From: Pseudomonadota bacterium
Lineage (GTDB): Bacteria > Desulfobacterota > Desulfovibrionia > Desulfovibrionales > Desulfovibrionaceae
Reading direction: 5' to 3'
Assembly (NCBI GenBank): GCA_023419375.1
Contig: JAEZYD010000051.1
Coordinates: forward strand, 62,001 to 126,000
Length of the DNA: 64,000 nt
Shown here in pieces: positions 25,666-34,852 of this stretch (its first letter is position 1; the number at the start of each line of letters is the position of its first letter). The notes beneath the pieces were generated by a model, which worked only from the letters and a program-made list of their open reading frames with translations, made no database searches and was not told where the DNA came from. The position numbers and the translations under genes are program-made.

Positions 25666-26922
25666 TCAGGCCTGCTTTTCCCGCAATGCGCGCCTCTGCA
25701 TTTCGCGGTTGCCGATTTGTCCGAGCACCGCGGCGGCAAGCCCGGTGCAGGCGCTCACCAACCCCAGCGGCACGGCGGTATCGCCACCGGCCAAGCCCAC
25801 CAGAGGCGAGGTGCACGCGCCAAAAATAAAGACCGCCACGCCCAGAATGCCCGAGGCTGTTCCCGCGCCAACATTTTGCGCGCTGATGCCAAGGGTAAAG
25901 CTGGTGGGGAGCGTCATGCCCTGAAGGGCGATCATGAAAAACAGCCCCACGAGCAGAGGCAAGGGCGAAGCTGGCGCAATCACCGTCACGGCCAGCACGC
26001 CAAGGCAGGCCGCGCAACGCAGGGTGTTGCCGATTTGCAGCAAACGGGCTTCGCCAAAGCGTCGGGCCAGCCGGGCCGTGGCAAGGGCGACAAACATGAC
26101 GCTCAAGGCGTTGCAGCCAAAAATGACGCTGTAGCCCTGCGGCGAGATGCCGTACATGCCCTGCAGCACAAAGGGGGAGGCCGCCACGTAGCCGAAAAAT
26201 CCGCCCATGGTGAAGCCCTGCACCCCCACATAGCACATAAAGGGCTTTTGCCGCAAAAGCTCGCCCATGGCCTTCCACGAGGCGCTCAAGCCTCCCTCGC
26301 GGCGCATGGTTTCCGGCAGGGTTTCGGGCAGGCCTACGGCGCTCAGCACGATCAGCAGCACCCCAAAACCCGTCAGAAAATAAAAAATCAGGGGCCAGCC
26401 GCTCAGGGATGCCAGCCAGCCGCCAAGGAGCGGCCCGGTAATGGGCGCAATGCCGTTGACCGCCATGAGCAGGCTCATGAAGTTGGTCAGCTCCGGCCCG
26501 CGAAACAGGTCGCAGGCCATGGCGCGAGCCAGCACGATGCCCCCTGCCCCGCCAAGCCCCTGCGCAAAACGCAGGGCAATAAAGCTGTTGCCTGTTTTAG
26601 CCGCTGCGCAACAGATGGAAGCCAGCGTAAAGAAGATCAGCGCCACGAACAGCGGCTTGCGCCGCCCGGTGGAGTCTGAAATGGGCCCCACAAACAATTG
26701 CCCGAGGGCCATGCCCAGCAGGCAGGCCGTGATGGTCAACTGGGTAGTTGCCGTGGAGATGTTCAGGTCTGCCGCCAGCGCGGGCAGGCTTGGCAGATAG
26801 GTATCGGTGCACAGCGGGCCAAAGGCGGCCATCATGCCCAGCAAGAGCGCCAGAAACAGCCTGCGGCGGCGGGGCAGCCTTGCGCCGGCACCCACAATAT
26901 AATCATTTTCCGTAATGCGCAT
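25666..26922 (-). CDS. Bcr/CflA family MFS drug exporter
   Basis: 418 residues with about twelve membrane helices. Near the N-terminus PLCTDTYLPSLPALAADLNIS is diagnostic for the Bcr/CflA group, followed by GQLFVGPISDSTGRRKPL (the MFS motif A), and RFAQGLGGAGGIVLARAMACDLF. Members export bicyclomycin, chloramphenicol, sulfonamides or other compounds by proton antiport. The natural substrate is unknown. It is transcribed divergently from the UvrD-like helicase gene and ends about 130 bp before the methyltransferase start. Confidence 0.88.
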   Translation of the reverse strand: MRITENDYIVGAGARLPRRRRLFLALLLGMMAAFGPLCTDTYLPSLPALAADLNISTATTQLTITACLLGMALGQLFVGPISDSTGRRKPLFVALIFFTLASICCAAAKTGNSFIALRFAQGLGGAGGIVLARAMACDLFRGPELTNFMSLLMAVNGIAPITGPLLGGWLASLSGWPLIFYFLTGFGVLLIVLSAVGLPETLPETMRREGGLSASWKAMGELLRQKPFMCYVGVQGFTMGGFFGYVAASPFVLQGMYGISPQGYSVIFGCNALSVMFVALATARLARRFGEARLLQIGNTLRCAACLGVLAVTVIAPASPLPLLVGLFFMIALQGMTLPTSFTLGISAQNVGAGTASGILGVAVFIFGACTSPLVGLAGGDTAVPLGLVSACTGLAAAVLGQIGNREMQRRALREKQA

Positions 26923-27039
26923 GTTTATCCTTTTTCTTTTCTTTGCGCGATATTCGGGACGGTAGCGTGCAAAGTCAAGGGCGGGGAATGCCCCTGCGCG
27001 GCTCTGGTATGCGCTGCCGCCTTATGCTACCCTGCGCCT

Positions 27040-29370
27040 ATGATTGATTACGCTCAAGCCCTTAACGAAGCCCAGTACGAGGCAGCCACCTGCGGCGACG
27101 GCCCGGTGCTGGTTGTGGCAGGCGCAGGCAGCGGCAAAACCCGCACCATCGTCTACCGTCTGGCATGGCTGGCAGAGCACGGCGTGGAACCTGACGCCAT
27201 GCTCCTGCTCACCTTTACCCGCAAGGCCGCGCAGGAAATGCTGCACCGCGCGGGGCTGTTGCTCAATCAGGGGCTTGCGGGCGTGCAGGGCGGCACCTTC
27301 CATGCCTTTGGCTTTGGGGCGCTCCGGCGCTGGAAGCCCGAATGGCTTGGCGACAGGCCCTTTACGGTCATGGATTCCGCCGACATCAACGAGGCGGTCA
27401 AGCACTGCAAAGACCAGCTCAAGCTGGGCAAGGGCGACAGGTCGTTTCCCAAAACCCAGAGCATTGTGGGGCTGCTGAGCAAGGCCCGCAACAAGGAACT
27501 GCCGCTGGACGAAGTGCTGCGCCGCGAGGCCTTTCATCTGCTGCCCCACGCCGATGGTCTGGCCCGGCTGGGCGATGCCTACAATGCCTACCGCCGCGAC
27601 AAGGGGCTGCTGGATTACGATGACCTGCTGTTCGAGCTTGAGGCCCTGCTGCGCGAAAATCCGCTGGCGGCCGCCTCGCTGCGGCAGAGATTCAGCCATA
27701 TTCTTGTGGACGAATATCAGGATACAAACCTGGTTCAGGCCCGCATTGTGCGCCTGCTGGCAGGGCCGTTGGACGGCCCCCCAGGCAACGTCATGGCCGT
27801 GGGCGACGAAGCCCAGTCCATCTATGCTTTTCGCGGCGCCAATGTGCGCAACATACTGGACTTTCCCACTCTTTTTCCCGGCGCGCGCGTGGTGCGGCTG
27901 GAAGAAAACTACCGCTCCACCAAGCCAGTGCTGGATGTGGCCAACAACCTGCTCTCCCACGCTGCGGAATCCTTCCGCAAAAACCTGTTCACGCGCAAGG
28001 AAGGCGGCGACCCGGTACGCCTTGTGACGCCGCTCAGCGATATGAGTCAGGCCAAGCTGGTGGTGCGCCGGGTTGAAGAACTGCTGGCGACCCACCTGCC
28101 GCACGAAATCGCGGTGCTGTTCCGCGCGGGCTTCCATTCCTACAATCTGGAAATGGCCCTCAATCAGGCGGGCATTGCCTTTCGCAAATACGGCGGGCTG
28201 CGCTATACCGAGGCCGCCCACGTCAAGGATGTTATCGCCTACGCGCGCCTGCTGCTCAACCCGCTCGACCTGCCCGCCTTTGCCCGCGTGGCGGCCCAGC
28301 ACAGCGGCATTGGCCCCAAGACGGTGGAAAAACTCTATGCCGTTGCCCGTAGCGGCGACCAGAAATCCACAGAAAAAGCCTTTGCCAAGTATCCGGGTTT
28401 TCTGGAAGACATGCGCTTTGTGGACGACCTGCGCGCCCGGCCCATGCCGCCTTCAGGCACGCTGTCGTCCGTTCTTGAACATTACCGCCCGCGCCTCGAG
28501 GCCCTCTACCCGGAAGACTGGCCCCGCCGCCAGCAGGGGCTGGAAGAAATCATCCAGATGGCCTCCGGTTACAGCGAGCTAGATCTTTTTGTGGCAGACT
28601 TGGCCCTTGAAGCGCCGGATGACGATGACGCCGACAGCAACGAAGGCAAGATCACCCTTTCCACCGTGCATTCGGCCAAGGGGTTGGAGTGGAACGCCGT
28701 TCTGATCATTGATCTGGTGGAAGACCGCTTCCCTTCGCGCCACGCGCTGGCGCGGCCAGAAAATTTTGAAGAAGAACGCCGCCTCATGTACGTGGCCTGC
28801 ACCCGCGCGCGCCAGTGCCTTGACCTCTACGCCCCGGCCTCGCTCTACAACAGGGCGGAGCGCGGCAGTCAGCACGTGAGCCAGAGCCCCTTTGTGCGCG
28901 AGCTTGCGCCCGGCATGGTTGAAGAATGGATTGAAGGCTTCGGCGGCGTGCTTTCGCGCCGCAGTGTTGGCGGCGTGGGTTTTGGGCGCAAAACCGCCAT
29001 GCCTTCCGCTGTCGGGCCTGGCGGCGCACAGGGCTTTTCTGGCGGACTTTTGCCGCGTCCGCAGCGCCCGCCGAGCCACGATGCTTATGACGACTGCCAG
29101 CTTGCGCCAGACGATGCGCCGGGCAGCGCGTCAGACAGAGGTTCGGCAGGGCAGGCCCTTTCCCTTGCGCGTCCAGTCTCCGCCCCTGCGGCGGCTCATG
29201 GGAGTTCAGGGCCGCAGGCCGCAGTCGATGGCGAACTGTGTTACTGCCGCCACCGTATTTTCGGGCGCGGCAAGATCGTGCGTCATCTGCCGCCGGACAA
29301 GGTGCAGGTAAATTTCCCCGGCTTCGGCCTCAAGGTCATCCTGAGCGAATATCTGATTCTGGAGAGCTGA
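27040..29370 (+). CDS. UvrD/Rep/PcrA-family superfamily 1 helicase
   Basis: 776 residues. All main superfamily 1A motifs are visible: AGAGSGKTRTIVYRL (I), LLTFTRKAAQEML (Ia), VDEYQDTN (II), VGDEAQSIYAFRGA (III), LEENYRSTKPVL (IV), TVHSAKGLEW (V) and MYVACTRARQCLDLY (VI). It unwinds DNA 3' to 5' in repair or restart. The last 160 residues hold a low-complexity linker and a small ending (CYCRHRIFGRGKIV...VNFPGFGLKVI) of the type found at the C-terminus of PcrA, which binds RNA polymerase. The start at 27040 is chosen by alignment; no strong ribosome site is seen. thiL follows at once. Confidence 0.9.
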   Translation: MIDYAQALNEAQYEAATCGDGPVLVVAGAGSGKTRTIVYRLAWLAEHGVEPDAMLLLTFTRKAAQEMLHRAGLLLNQGLAGVQGGTFHAFGFGALRRWKPEWLGDRPFTVMDSADINEAVKHCKDQLKLGKGDRSFPKTQSIVGLLSKARNKELPLDEVLRREAFHLLPHADGLARLGDAYNAYRRDKGLLDYDDLLFELEALLRENPLAAASLRQRFSHILVDEYQDTNLVQARIVRLLAGPLDGPPGNVMAVGDEAQSIYAFRGANVRNILDFPTLFPGARVVRLEENYRSTKPVLDVANNLLSHAAESFRKNLFTRKEGGDPVRLVTPLSDMSQAKLVVRRVEELLATHLPHEIAVLFRAGFHSYNLEMALNQAGIAFRKYGGLRYTEAAHVKDVIAYARLLLNPLDLPAFARVAAQHSGIGPKTVEKLYAVARSGDQKSTEKAFAKYPGFLEDMRFVDDLRARPMPPSGTLSSVLEHYRPRLEALYPEDWPRRQQGLEEIIQMASGYSELDLFVADLALEAPDDDDADSNEGKITLSTVHSAKGLEWNAVLIIDLVEDRFPSRHALARPENFEEERRLMYVACTRARQCLDLYAPASLYNRAERGSQHVSQSPFVRELAPGMVEEWIEGFGGVLSRRSVGGVGFGRKTAMPSAVGPGGAQGFSGGLLPRPQRPPSHDAYDDCQLAPDDAPGSASDRGSAGQALSLARPVSAPAAAHGSSGPQAAVDGELCYCRHRIFGRGKIVRHLPPDKVQVNFPGFGLKVILSEYLILES

Positions 29371-29371
29371 T

Positions 29372-30439
29372 ATGGTTCCGCCCAACGCATCCCCTGTTTC
29401 TCATGGCTCTCTTTCTGAAGACGGCATTCTGGCCTGTCTTGGCAGGCATTTTCCGCAGACCGGGCCCTCCCTGCTGCTGGGCAGGGGCGACGACTGCGCC
29501 GTGCTGCGCGGCGGCAAGCCCCTTGCCGTGAGCAGCGACCTTTTTCTGGAAGACGTGCATTTTCGCCGCTCGTATTTTACCCCGGAAGAAACAGGCTACA
29601 AGGCGCTGGCTGTCAATGTGAGCGACCTGGCGGCCTGCGGGGCGCGGCCCGCGGCCTTTACCCTCTGCCTCGGCCTGCCCGGCTGGGTGGATGAACCGTG
29701 GCTGGACGCCTTTTTCTCCGGCATGGCCGGTCTTGCCAAACAGCACAACATGGTGCTGGCCGGGGGCGACCTTTCCGGCTGCGAGCGCCTGCATATTTCT
29801 GTGACCGTGTGGGGCGAACCCGCCGACCCCGGCACCTTTCTTGTGCGCGGCGGCAGCATGCCCGGCGATGTGCTCTTTGTGGTGGGGCGTCTGGGCCTTG
29901 CCCGCGCAGGGCTCAAAGCCCTTGAAGCTCAGGGCCGCGCGGCCCTGGAGCAGTGGCCCGCCGCCTGCGCGGCGCACCTGCACCCGGAGCCGCAAGTGGA
30001 CGCTGGCCTCATGCTGGCGCGGGCCGGATTCAACGCCCGACCGCCTGCACTCATGGATGTTTCTGACGGCATCATGCGCGATCTGCCCCGTTTGCTTGGC
30101 CTTACGGGCGAATTGAGCGCGGCGGGGCAGGTCTCGCGCGGCAGCCTGGGGGCGGAAATTATGCTGGCCCGTGGGCAACTGCACCCCGAAGTGGTGAGCT
30201 ATGCCGAAGCCCATGGCAAAAATCCCGTGCACGAAGCCCTGCTGGGCGGCGAGGATTACGCCCTGCTTGGGTCGTGCGCGCCCGACATGCTGCCCCCCCT
30301 GCATGCGGCCATACCGCGCCTTACAAGCATAGGCGTTGTGACGGCGGGAGGCGGCATTGTGTGCAACAACGAACCGCTGGACACCCTGGCTGACATGCGC
30401 GGCTTTGACCACTTTGACCGCAAAGGGCAGGAAGCCTGA
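29372..30439 (+). CDS. thiL: Thiamine-monophosphate kinase
   Basis: 355 residues of the PurM-like fold. It phosphorylates thiamine phosphate to the coenzyme thiamine diphosphate. Landmarks are LGRGDDCAVL (metal and ATP site), AVSSDLFLEDVHFRR, VNVSDLAACGARPAAFTL, GGDLS, MDVSDGIMRDLPRL and LLGGEDYALLGS. It starts one base after the helicase stop, so both lie in one operon. An odd feature is the lack of any other thiamine gene nearby. Confidence 0.93.
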   Translation: MVPPNASPVSHGSLSEDGILACLGRHFPQTGPSLLLGRGDDCAVLRGGKPLAVSSDLFLEDVHFRRSYFTPEETGYKALAVNVSDLAACGARPAAFTLCLGLPGWVDEPWLDAFFSGMAGLAKQHNMVLAGGDLSGCERLHISVTVWGEPADPGTFLVRGGSMPGDVLFVVGRLGLARAGLKALEAQGRAALEQWPAACAAHLHPEPQVDAGLMLARAGFNARPPALMDVSDGIMRDLPRLLGLTGELSAAGQVSRGSLGAEIMLARGQLHPEVVSYAEAHGKNPVHEALLGGEDYALLGSCAPDMLPPLHAAIPRLTSIGVVTAGGGIVCNNEPLDTLADMRGFDHFDRKGQEA

Positions 30440-30440
30440 C

Positions 30441-31349
30441 ATGCGTGCGCACATCGGCGTTGTCTGCTGGAACAGGCTTGAGCTTACGCGGCTCTGCCTT
30501 ACCAGCCTGCTGCAAAAAACCCCGCCGGGCTATGGGCTCACGGTGGTAGACAACGGCAGCACCGATGGCACAAAGGAATTTTTGCAGTCGCTGGCCGCAG
30601 AGCATCCCCATATGCGCCTGCACCTGCTGCGCCGCAACATGGGCGTGGCCGTGGCCTCCAACCTTGCCTGGGACGATGCCGCCGATGCGGATTTTTACGT
30701 CAAACTTGATAATGACGTGGAAGTGCTCGACCCGCAGTGGCTGAACCGCCTCATGCGCATGCTGACAGACAATCCCCGCCTGGGCATGGCCGGATACAAG
30801 CTGTGCGCAAAGCATGAGGGCACCCCCATGACTCTTGCCGATGGTTCGCCCGCGCTGGAGGTCACCTGCTGCAACGGGGCCTGCGCCTGTATTCCCCGTG
30901 CTCTTCACGAACAACTGGGTTTCTGGAACGAAGGCTTTGGCCGCTACGGCTATGAAGACCTTGAATACAGCTGGCGCGCCCGCAGGGTTGGCTATACCTT
31001 GGCTTACGCTCCACAGCAGGATGCCCTGCGCCACCACGGCACAGAGCCGGAATTCATCGACCCGGAGCAGGAGCGCGGCAAGCTCTCCAGCCATACCTCG
31101 GATATCTCCGGCACCAAGGCTTACCTTCTATACCTCCTGCTCTACGAGCAGGGGGTCATTCCCCTGAAAGCGGGCCGTAAATACCTGCCCACACCAGACG
31201 CCGCGGGATTGACCTTTATGCTCAATCCGGCCCACAAGGCCCTGCAGCGCCTGATGGTTCGCCTTATTAACAGCGTGGGCACCAGCCAGCAGGGCGAACT
31301 TTCGCAGCTTGACCTGCGCGCATGGCAAAACAAAGGAAACCCCGCATGA
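30441..31349 (+). CDS. Glycosyltransferase family 2
   Basis: 302 residues with a GT-A fold. VVDNGSTDGTKEFL binds the nucleotide sugar; KLDNDVEVLDPQWL supplies the DxD metal site; CCNGACACIPRALHEQLGFWNEGFGRYGYEDLEYSWRARRVGY in segments gives the acceptor side with the ED catalytic pair. No membrane helix, so it acts at the cytoplasmic face. The sugar is unknown. It follows thiL by one base and overlaps the aldolase gene by 4 bases. Confidence 0.85.
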   Translation: MRAHIGVVCWNRLELTRLCLTSLLQKTPPGYGLTVVDNGSTDGTKEFLQSLAAEHPHMRLHLLRRNMGVAVASNLAWDDAADADFYVKLDNDVEVLDPQWLNRLMRMLTDNPRLGMAGYKLCAKHEGTPMTLADGSPALEVTCCNGACACIPRALHEQLGFWNEGFGRYGYEDLEYSWRARRVGYTLAYAPQQDALRHHGTEPEFIDPEQERGKLSSHTSDISGTKAYLLYLLLYEQGVIPLKAGRKYLPTPDAAGLTFMLNPAHKALQRLMVRLINSVGTSQQGELSQLDLRAWQNKGNPA

Positions 31350-31987
31350 GCACCACCTCGCAGCGGTCAGCAGCCGCACCCATCACAGAAAACCAGCCTT
31401 CCATTCCCTCTGGGATGGTTGAAGAATTTCGCTCAGTTTGCCGCGATGCATGGAAGCAGGGCCTGCTGTCCGGCTGCAACGGCAATGCCAGCCGCAGGTT
31501 TGACGGCCACGCGCCAGGGCTTGTCTGCGTCACGCGCAGCGGCGCTGCCAAGGGCAGGCTGACCGCCGCCGACTGTTGCCTCATGGACATCACCACTGGC
31601 GCCGTTGTATCCGGCGGGCCAGCATCCACAGAATCGGGCATGCACCTTGCCATCTACCGCACCCGGCCAGACTGCAACGCCATTCTGCACACACACCCCC
31701 GCCGCCTGCTGGCCTTGAGCCTGCGGCTGGCGGGCAGGCAGGAAGACTTTTTGCGACTGCCCCTTTTTGAAGCCGAAGTGTGGCGGGCCAAGCTGGGCTT
31801 TGCCCCTGCCCTGCCCCCCGGCACCACCGAACTGGCAGAGGCCGTGGCCCTGGCCGCCAGCGGCAAGGATGCCGTGTGGATGGCCGGGCACGGCCTCTGC
31901 TGCCTTGGGCGCAACCTGGCCGAAGCCCTGTGCCTGGCTGAAGAACTGGAACATCTGGCCGCGCTACAGATACTTGCCACAGTTTAG
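31346..31987 (+). CDS. Class II aldolase/adducin family protein
   Basis: 213 residues. SGCNGNASRRF, ITRSG-like CVTRSGAAKGRLTAADC, the zinc pair HTHPRR (about 120-125) and a third histidine in AGHGLCCLG identify the fuculose-phosphate aldolase and MtnB fold. Activity could be an aldolase, a dehydratase or a decarboxylase; no neighbouring pathway decides this. ATG 31346 overlaps the glycosyltransferase stop and has AAAGGAAA upstream, so translation is coupled. It closes the 27-32 kb operon, which ends at a terminator. Confidence 0.85.
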   Translation: MSTTSQRSAAAPITENQPSIPSGMVEEFRSVCRDAWKQGLLSGCNGNASRRFDGHAPGLVCVTRSGAAKGRLTAADCCLMDITTGAVVSGGPASTESGMHLAIYRTRPDCNAILHTHPRRLLALSLRLAGRQEDFLRLPLFEAEVWRAKLGFAPALPPGTTELAEAVALAASGKDAVWMAGHGLCCLGRNLAEALCLAEELEHLAALQILATV

Positions 31988-32010
31988 CGCAAGCATTGCC
32001 GCCGCTCCTT

Positions 32011-32043
32011 ACAGCCCGCATCTTGCGGGCTGTTTTGTTTCTT
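32011..32043 (+). terminator. Intrinsic terminator
   Basis: A 10-bp perfect stem (32011-32020 with 32024-32033) with a 3-base loop is followed by a T-rich tail. It ends the helicase-thiL-GT2-aldolase operon and insulates the following metal-linked pair. Confidence 0.85.
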
Positions 32044-32046
32044 TGC

Positions 32047-32105
32047 GTGTTACAACTTGCAAAAACATGTGCACTATTGTAGCATTCAATAAAATTTCGT
32101 AACAC
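32047..32105 (+). promoter_or_regulatory. Promoter bracketed by NikR-like half-sites
   Basis: GTGTTAC (32047-32053) and its exact inverse GTAACAC (32099-32105) flank a promoter with TTGCAA (32057-32062) and TAGCAT (32080-32085), spacing 17. The half-sites equal the nickel regulator NikR motif as I recall it for non-enteric bacteria, but that has 13-14 bp between halves; here it is 45 bp, or 52 bp centre to centre, five helical turns. Confidence 0.45.
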
Positions 32106-32127
32106 AAAGCCAAAGGAGCCCCCCACC

Positions 32128-32919
32128 ATGCATATCCGTTCGCACCTCTGCGCCGCACTGGCCCTTATGGGTCTTATGGTTTCCAGCACTGCCGCCCTGG
32201 CCCACGAATTTATCCTCAAGCCCGACACGGCAACCCCTGCCGCCGGGCAGAAGACCCGCATGCAGGCGCAGGCAGCGCATGTGTTCATGGTCAGCGAAGA
32301 AGCCGAAAATCCCGCCAACGTGCGTCTGTACCTCTTGCAGGGCGACAAAAAAACCGACATCGCCCTTGTGGAAGACAAGGCGCTTGTTTCGCTGGTGGGC
32401 GACTTCACCCTCGCGCAGAACGGCCCCGCCATGCTGGTGGGCCACCGCCTGCCCCAGATATGGTGCGAAACAACGCAGGGTGAAATGGAAGGCAGCCGCG
32501 CCGCCCTTGAAGCCAAGGGCATGAAGGTCAAATCTTCCGGCAAGTATGAAAAATTCGCCAAGACCCTGCTCAATCCCGCCAGCAACGACACCCTGTTCGG
32601 CAAGGCGCTGGGGCAGGATCTAGAGCTTGTGCTGCTGACCAATCCCGCAGACATCAAGCCCGGCGCACCCCTGAACGTACAGGTGCTGCTGCGCGGCAAG
32701 CCCGTGCCCAATGCCACTGTAGGCCTGACCCACGATGCCTTCAGCAAGGAGCAGGACACCTACAAATCCAAGGCGCAGACCGATGCGCAGGGCAAGGCCT
32801 CCTTTACCGTGGACAAGCCCGCCCTGTGGATGCTGCGCACCACCGTGGTGGAAAAGACCCCCGGCGCGGACGCCGATGAGCACCATCTGCGCGCCACCTA
32901 TGTGTTCCCCGTAAAGTAG
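32128..32919 (+). CDS. DUF4198 periplasmic protein, NikK-like
   Basis: 263 residues with a signal peptide (about 1-26, ending AALA-HEFILKP). The mature protein begins with histidine, and the body is two beta-sandwich parts: an N-terminal DUF4198 segment and a C-terminal Ig-like repeat (PLNVQVLLRGKPVPNATVGLTHD...TDAQGKASFTVDKPALWMLRTT). In Deltaproteobacteria such proteins (NikK) accompany nickel transporters of the NikMNQO type. No transporter is nearby, so a role in periplasmic metal handling is inferred from family and from the NikR-like sites upstream. Confidence 0.72.
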   Translation: MHIRSHLCAALALMGLMVSSTAALAHEFILKPDTATPAAGQKTRMQAQAAHVFMVSEEAENPANVRLYLLQGDKKTDIALVEDKALVSLVGDFTLAQNGPAMLVGHRLPQIWCETTQGEMEGSRAALEAKGMKVKSSGKYEKFAKTLLNPASNDTLFGKALGQDLELVLLTNPADIKPGAPLNVQVLLRGKPVPNATVGLTHDAFSKEQDTYKSKAQTDAQGKASFTVDKPALWMLRTTVVEKTPGADADEHHLRATYVFPVK

Positions 32920-33008
32920 CCCCATACCCACACGCATGCAGGCGGGGGAAGGTTCGCTTTCTCCCGCCTGTGCGCATTCCCACACCTGCTTCAGGCAAGG
33001 ATAGTTAT

Positions 33009-33497
33009 ATGCGCATTTTCCTTTTGGGGCGCTGCGCCGCCATCTGTCTTGCGGCGGCGCTGCTTCTGGCAGGCACCGCTGCCCAGGCTCCGGCCCATGC
33101 CCTGTATGCGGCGGACACCCGGCACGACGGCGTGGTGCTTGTGCAGTTTGCATACTCCGGCGGCGAGCAGCCCACCTATGCCAAGGTGGAGGTGTACAGC
33201 CCCGCGGACGACAAGGTGGAATTTCAGAATGGCCGCACGGACGCGCAGGGGCGCTTTGCCTTCATGCCTGATGCGCCGGGCCGCTGGCGTATCATCATGG
33301 CGGACAACATGGGCCACAGGGTTGAACACCCGGTGGAAATCAGCGCTGTTCAGGCTTCCGCAGCCGCAGACAGCGGGCACGATGCGGGGCCGGGCGGCTT
33401 TGCCATGCCCCTGCGCATTCTGCTGGGCCTGAGCCTCATTGCCAACATGGCGCTGGCGGCTGCCGTGCTGCGTCGCAGAAAAAAACATACGGTCTGA
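33009..33497 (+). CDS. Small membrane-anchored beta-sandwich protein, NikL-like
   Basis: 162 residues: signal peptide (about 1-30), one Ig-like beta domain (VLVQFAYSGGEQPTYAKVEVYSPADDKVEFQNGRTDAQGRFAFMPD in segments), a histidine- and glycine-containing linker, and a C-terminal membrane helix (about 136-155) followed by RRRKK. This fits the small partner found next to DUF4198 proteins in nickel uptake loci. ATG 33009 follows AAGGA. It lies 89 bp after the DUF4198 gene and ends at a terminator, so the pair is probably one unit. Function is inferred from context. Confidence 0.65.
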   Translation: MRIFLLGRCAAICLAAALLLAGTAAQAPAHALYAADTRHDGVVLVQFAYSGGEQPTYAKVEVYSPADDKVEFQNGRTDAQGRFAFMPDAPGRWRIIMADNMGHRVEHPVEISAVQASAAADSGHDAGPGGFAMPLRILLGLSLIANMALAAAVLRRRKKHTV

Positions 33498-33523
33498 TAG
33501 GTTCAAAATAGTTTTTGACCGCA

Positions 33524-33559
33524 AAAAATGGGTGCCTCCTGATGGAAGCACCCATTTTT
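33524..33559. terminator. Bidirectional intrinsic terminator
   Basis: A 12-bp stem (33524-33535 with 33548-33559) with an inner short helix; A-rich on one side and T-rich on the other. It lies between the NikL-like gene (+) and serS (-). Confidence 0.85.
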
Positions 33560-33577
33560 ACATTTGGCAAAAAGCGG

Positions 33578-34852
33578 TTATTTCGGCTCGATAACTTCCC
33601 TGCCGCCCATGTAGGGAACCAGCACCTTGGGCAGCACAAGGCTGCCGTCCTTTTGCTGGCAGTTTTCAAGGATGGCGGCAATGGTGCGGCCCGTGGGCAG
33701 GCCGGAGCCGTTGAGCGTGTGCAGGAACATGGCCTTGCCGCCCTTGGGCTTGAAGCGGATATCGGCCCGGCGGGCCTGAAAATCCGTGCAATTGGAGCAG
33801 GACGAAATTTCGCGGAAGGTTTTTTGCGTGGGCAGCCACACTTCCACATCATAGGTCTTGGCAGAGCTGAAGCCCATGTCGCCCGTGCAGAGCGTGATGA
33901 CGCGGTACGGCAGTTCGAGCATTTCCAGCAGGTTGCAGGCATGACCGCGCATGATCTCAAGCTGGTTTAAGCTGTCGTCGGGGTGGGCGAAACGCACCAT
34001 CTCGACCTTGGTGAACTGGTGCATGCGGATAAGGCCGCGCGTATCCTTGCCAGCGCTGCCCGCCTCTGAGCGGAAGCAGGGCGTGGCCGCGCAGTAGGCG
34101 CGGGGCAGATCGGCCTCGTCCAGCACTTCGCCAGCGTGCAGGTTGGTCAGCGGCACTTCGGCCGTGGGGATCAGGTAGTATTCCCACTCGCGCAGCTTGA
34201 ACAGGTCTTCCTCAAACTTGGGCAACTGGCCCGTGCCGGTCATGCTGGTGCGGTTGACCATGTAGGGCGGGCAGACTTCAATATAGTCCTCTGCCACTGT
34301 GTGCTGATCGAGAAAAAAGTTCACCAGTGCGCGTTCAAGGCGCGCCCCCCAGTTCAGGGACACCACAAAGCGGCTGCCGGTCAGGCGCGCGGCGCGCTCA
34401 AAATCAAGCCCGCCAAGGGCCACGCCCAGATCGCCATGCTCGCGCGGCTCAAAATCAAATTCGCGCGGCGTGCCCCAGCGGCGCACTTCCACGTTTTCCG
34501 ATTCGTCCTTGCCCACTGGCACGGCGGCATCGGGCAGGTTGGGTACGCGCATGAGCCATGTTTCCACATCGGCCTTGGCCTGGGCGGTTTCAACGTCCAG
34601 TTCCTTGATGCGGTCAGAAACGCCGCTCATTTCGGCCAGCAGGGCCGTGGCATCTTCGCCCGCGCGTTTTTTGGCGGCCACTTCGGCAGAGGCCGCGTTG
34701 CGGCGGCTCTTGAGGGTTTCCACCTCGGTCAGCAGGGCGCGGCGGCGGGCGTCCAGCGCCAGAAATTCATTAACATCCAGATCCGAATGCCTGTCGGTCA
34801 AAGCCTTGGTCAGCACTTCGGGCTGCTTTTGCACCAATTTGAGGTCAATCAT
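33578..34852 (-). CDS. serS: Seryl-tRNA synthetase
   Basis: 424 residues. An N-terminal antiparallel coiled coil (about 25-110, rich in A, E, K and R) that binds the long arm of tRNA-Ser precedes a class II core: TGTGQLPKFEEDLF, the motif 2 region CFRSEAGSAGKDTRGLIRMHQFTKVEMV in segments, and motif 3 (GSGLPTGRTIAAILEN). It also charges tRNA-Sec where present. The start is fixed at MIDLKLVQKQP, the usual SerRS N-terminus, with CAGGAG upstream. A 46-residue upstream extension is rejected. Confidence 0.96.
   Translation of the reverse strand: MIDLKLVQKQPEVLTKALTDRHSDLDVNEFLALDARRRALLTEVETLKSRRNAASAEVAAKKRAGEDATALLAEMSGVSDRIKELDVETAQAKADVETWLMRVPNLPDAAVPVGKDESENVEVRRWGTPREFDFEPREHGDLGVALGGLDFERAARLTGSRFVVSLNWGARLERALVNFFLDQHTVAEDYIEVCPPYMVNRTSMTGTGQLPKFEEDLFKLREWEYYLIPTAEVPLTNLHAGEVLDEADLPRAYCAATPCFRSEAGSAGKDTRGLIRMHQFTKVEMVRFAHPDDSLNQLEIMRGHACNLLEMLELPYRVITLCTGDMGFSSAKTYDVEVWLPTQKTFREISSCSNCTDFQARRADIRFKPKGGKAMFLHTLNGSGLPTGRTIAAILENCQQKDGSLVLPKVLVPYMGGREVIEPK

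Noticed and set aside
26698..27039. N-terminal extension of the UvrD-like helicase
   Set aside because: It runs antisense into the exporter gene and precedes the natural N-terminus MIDYAQALNEAQ.
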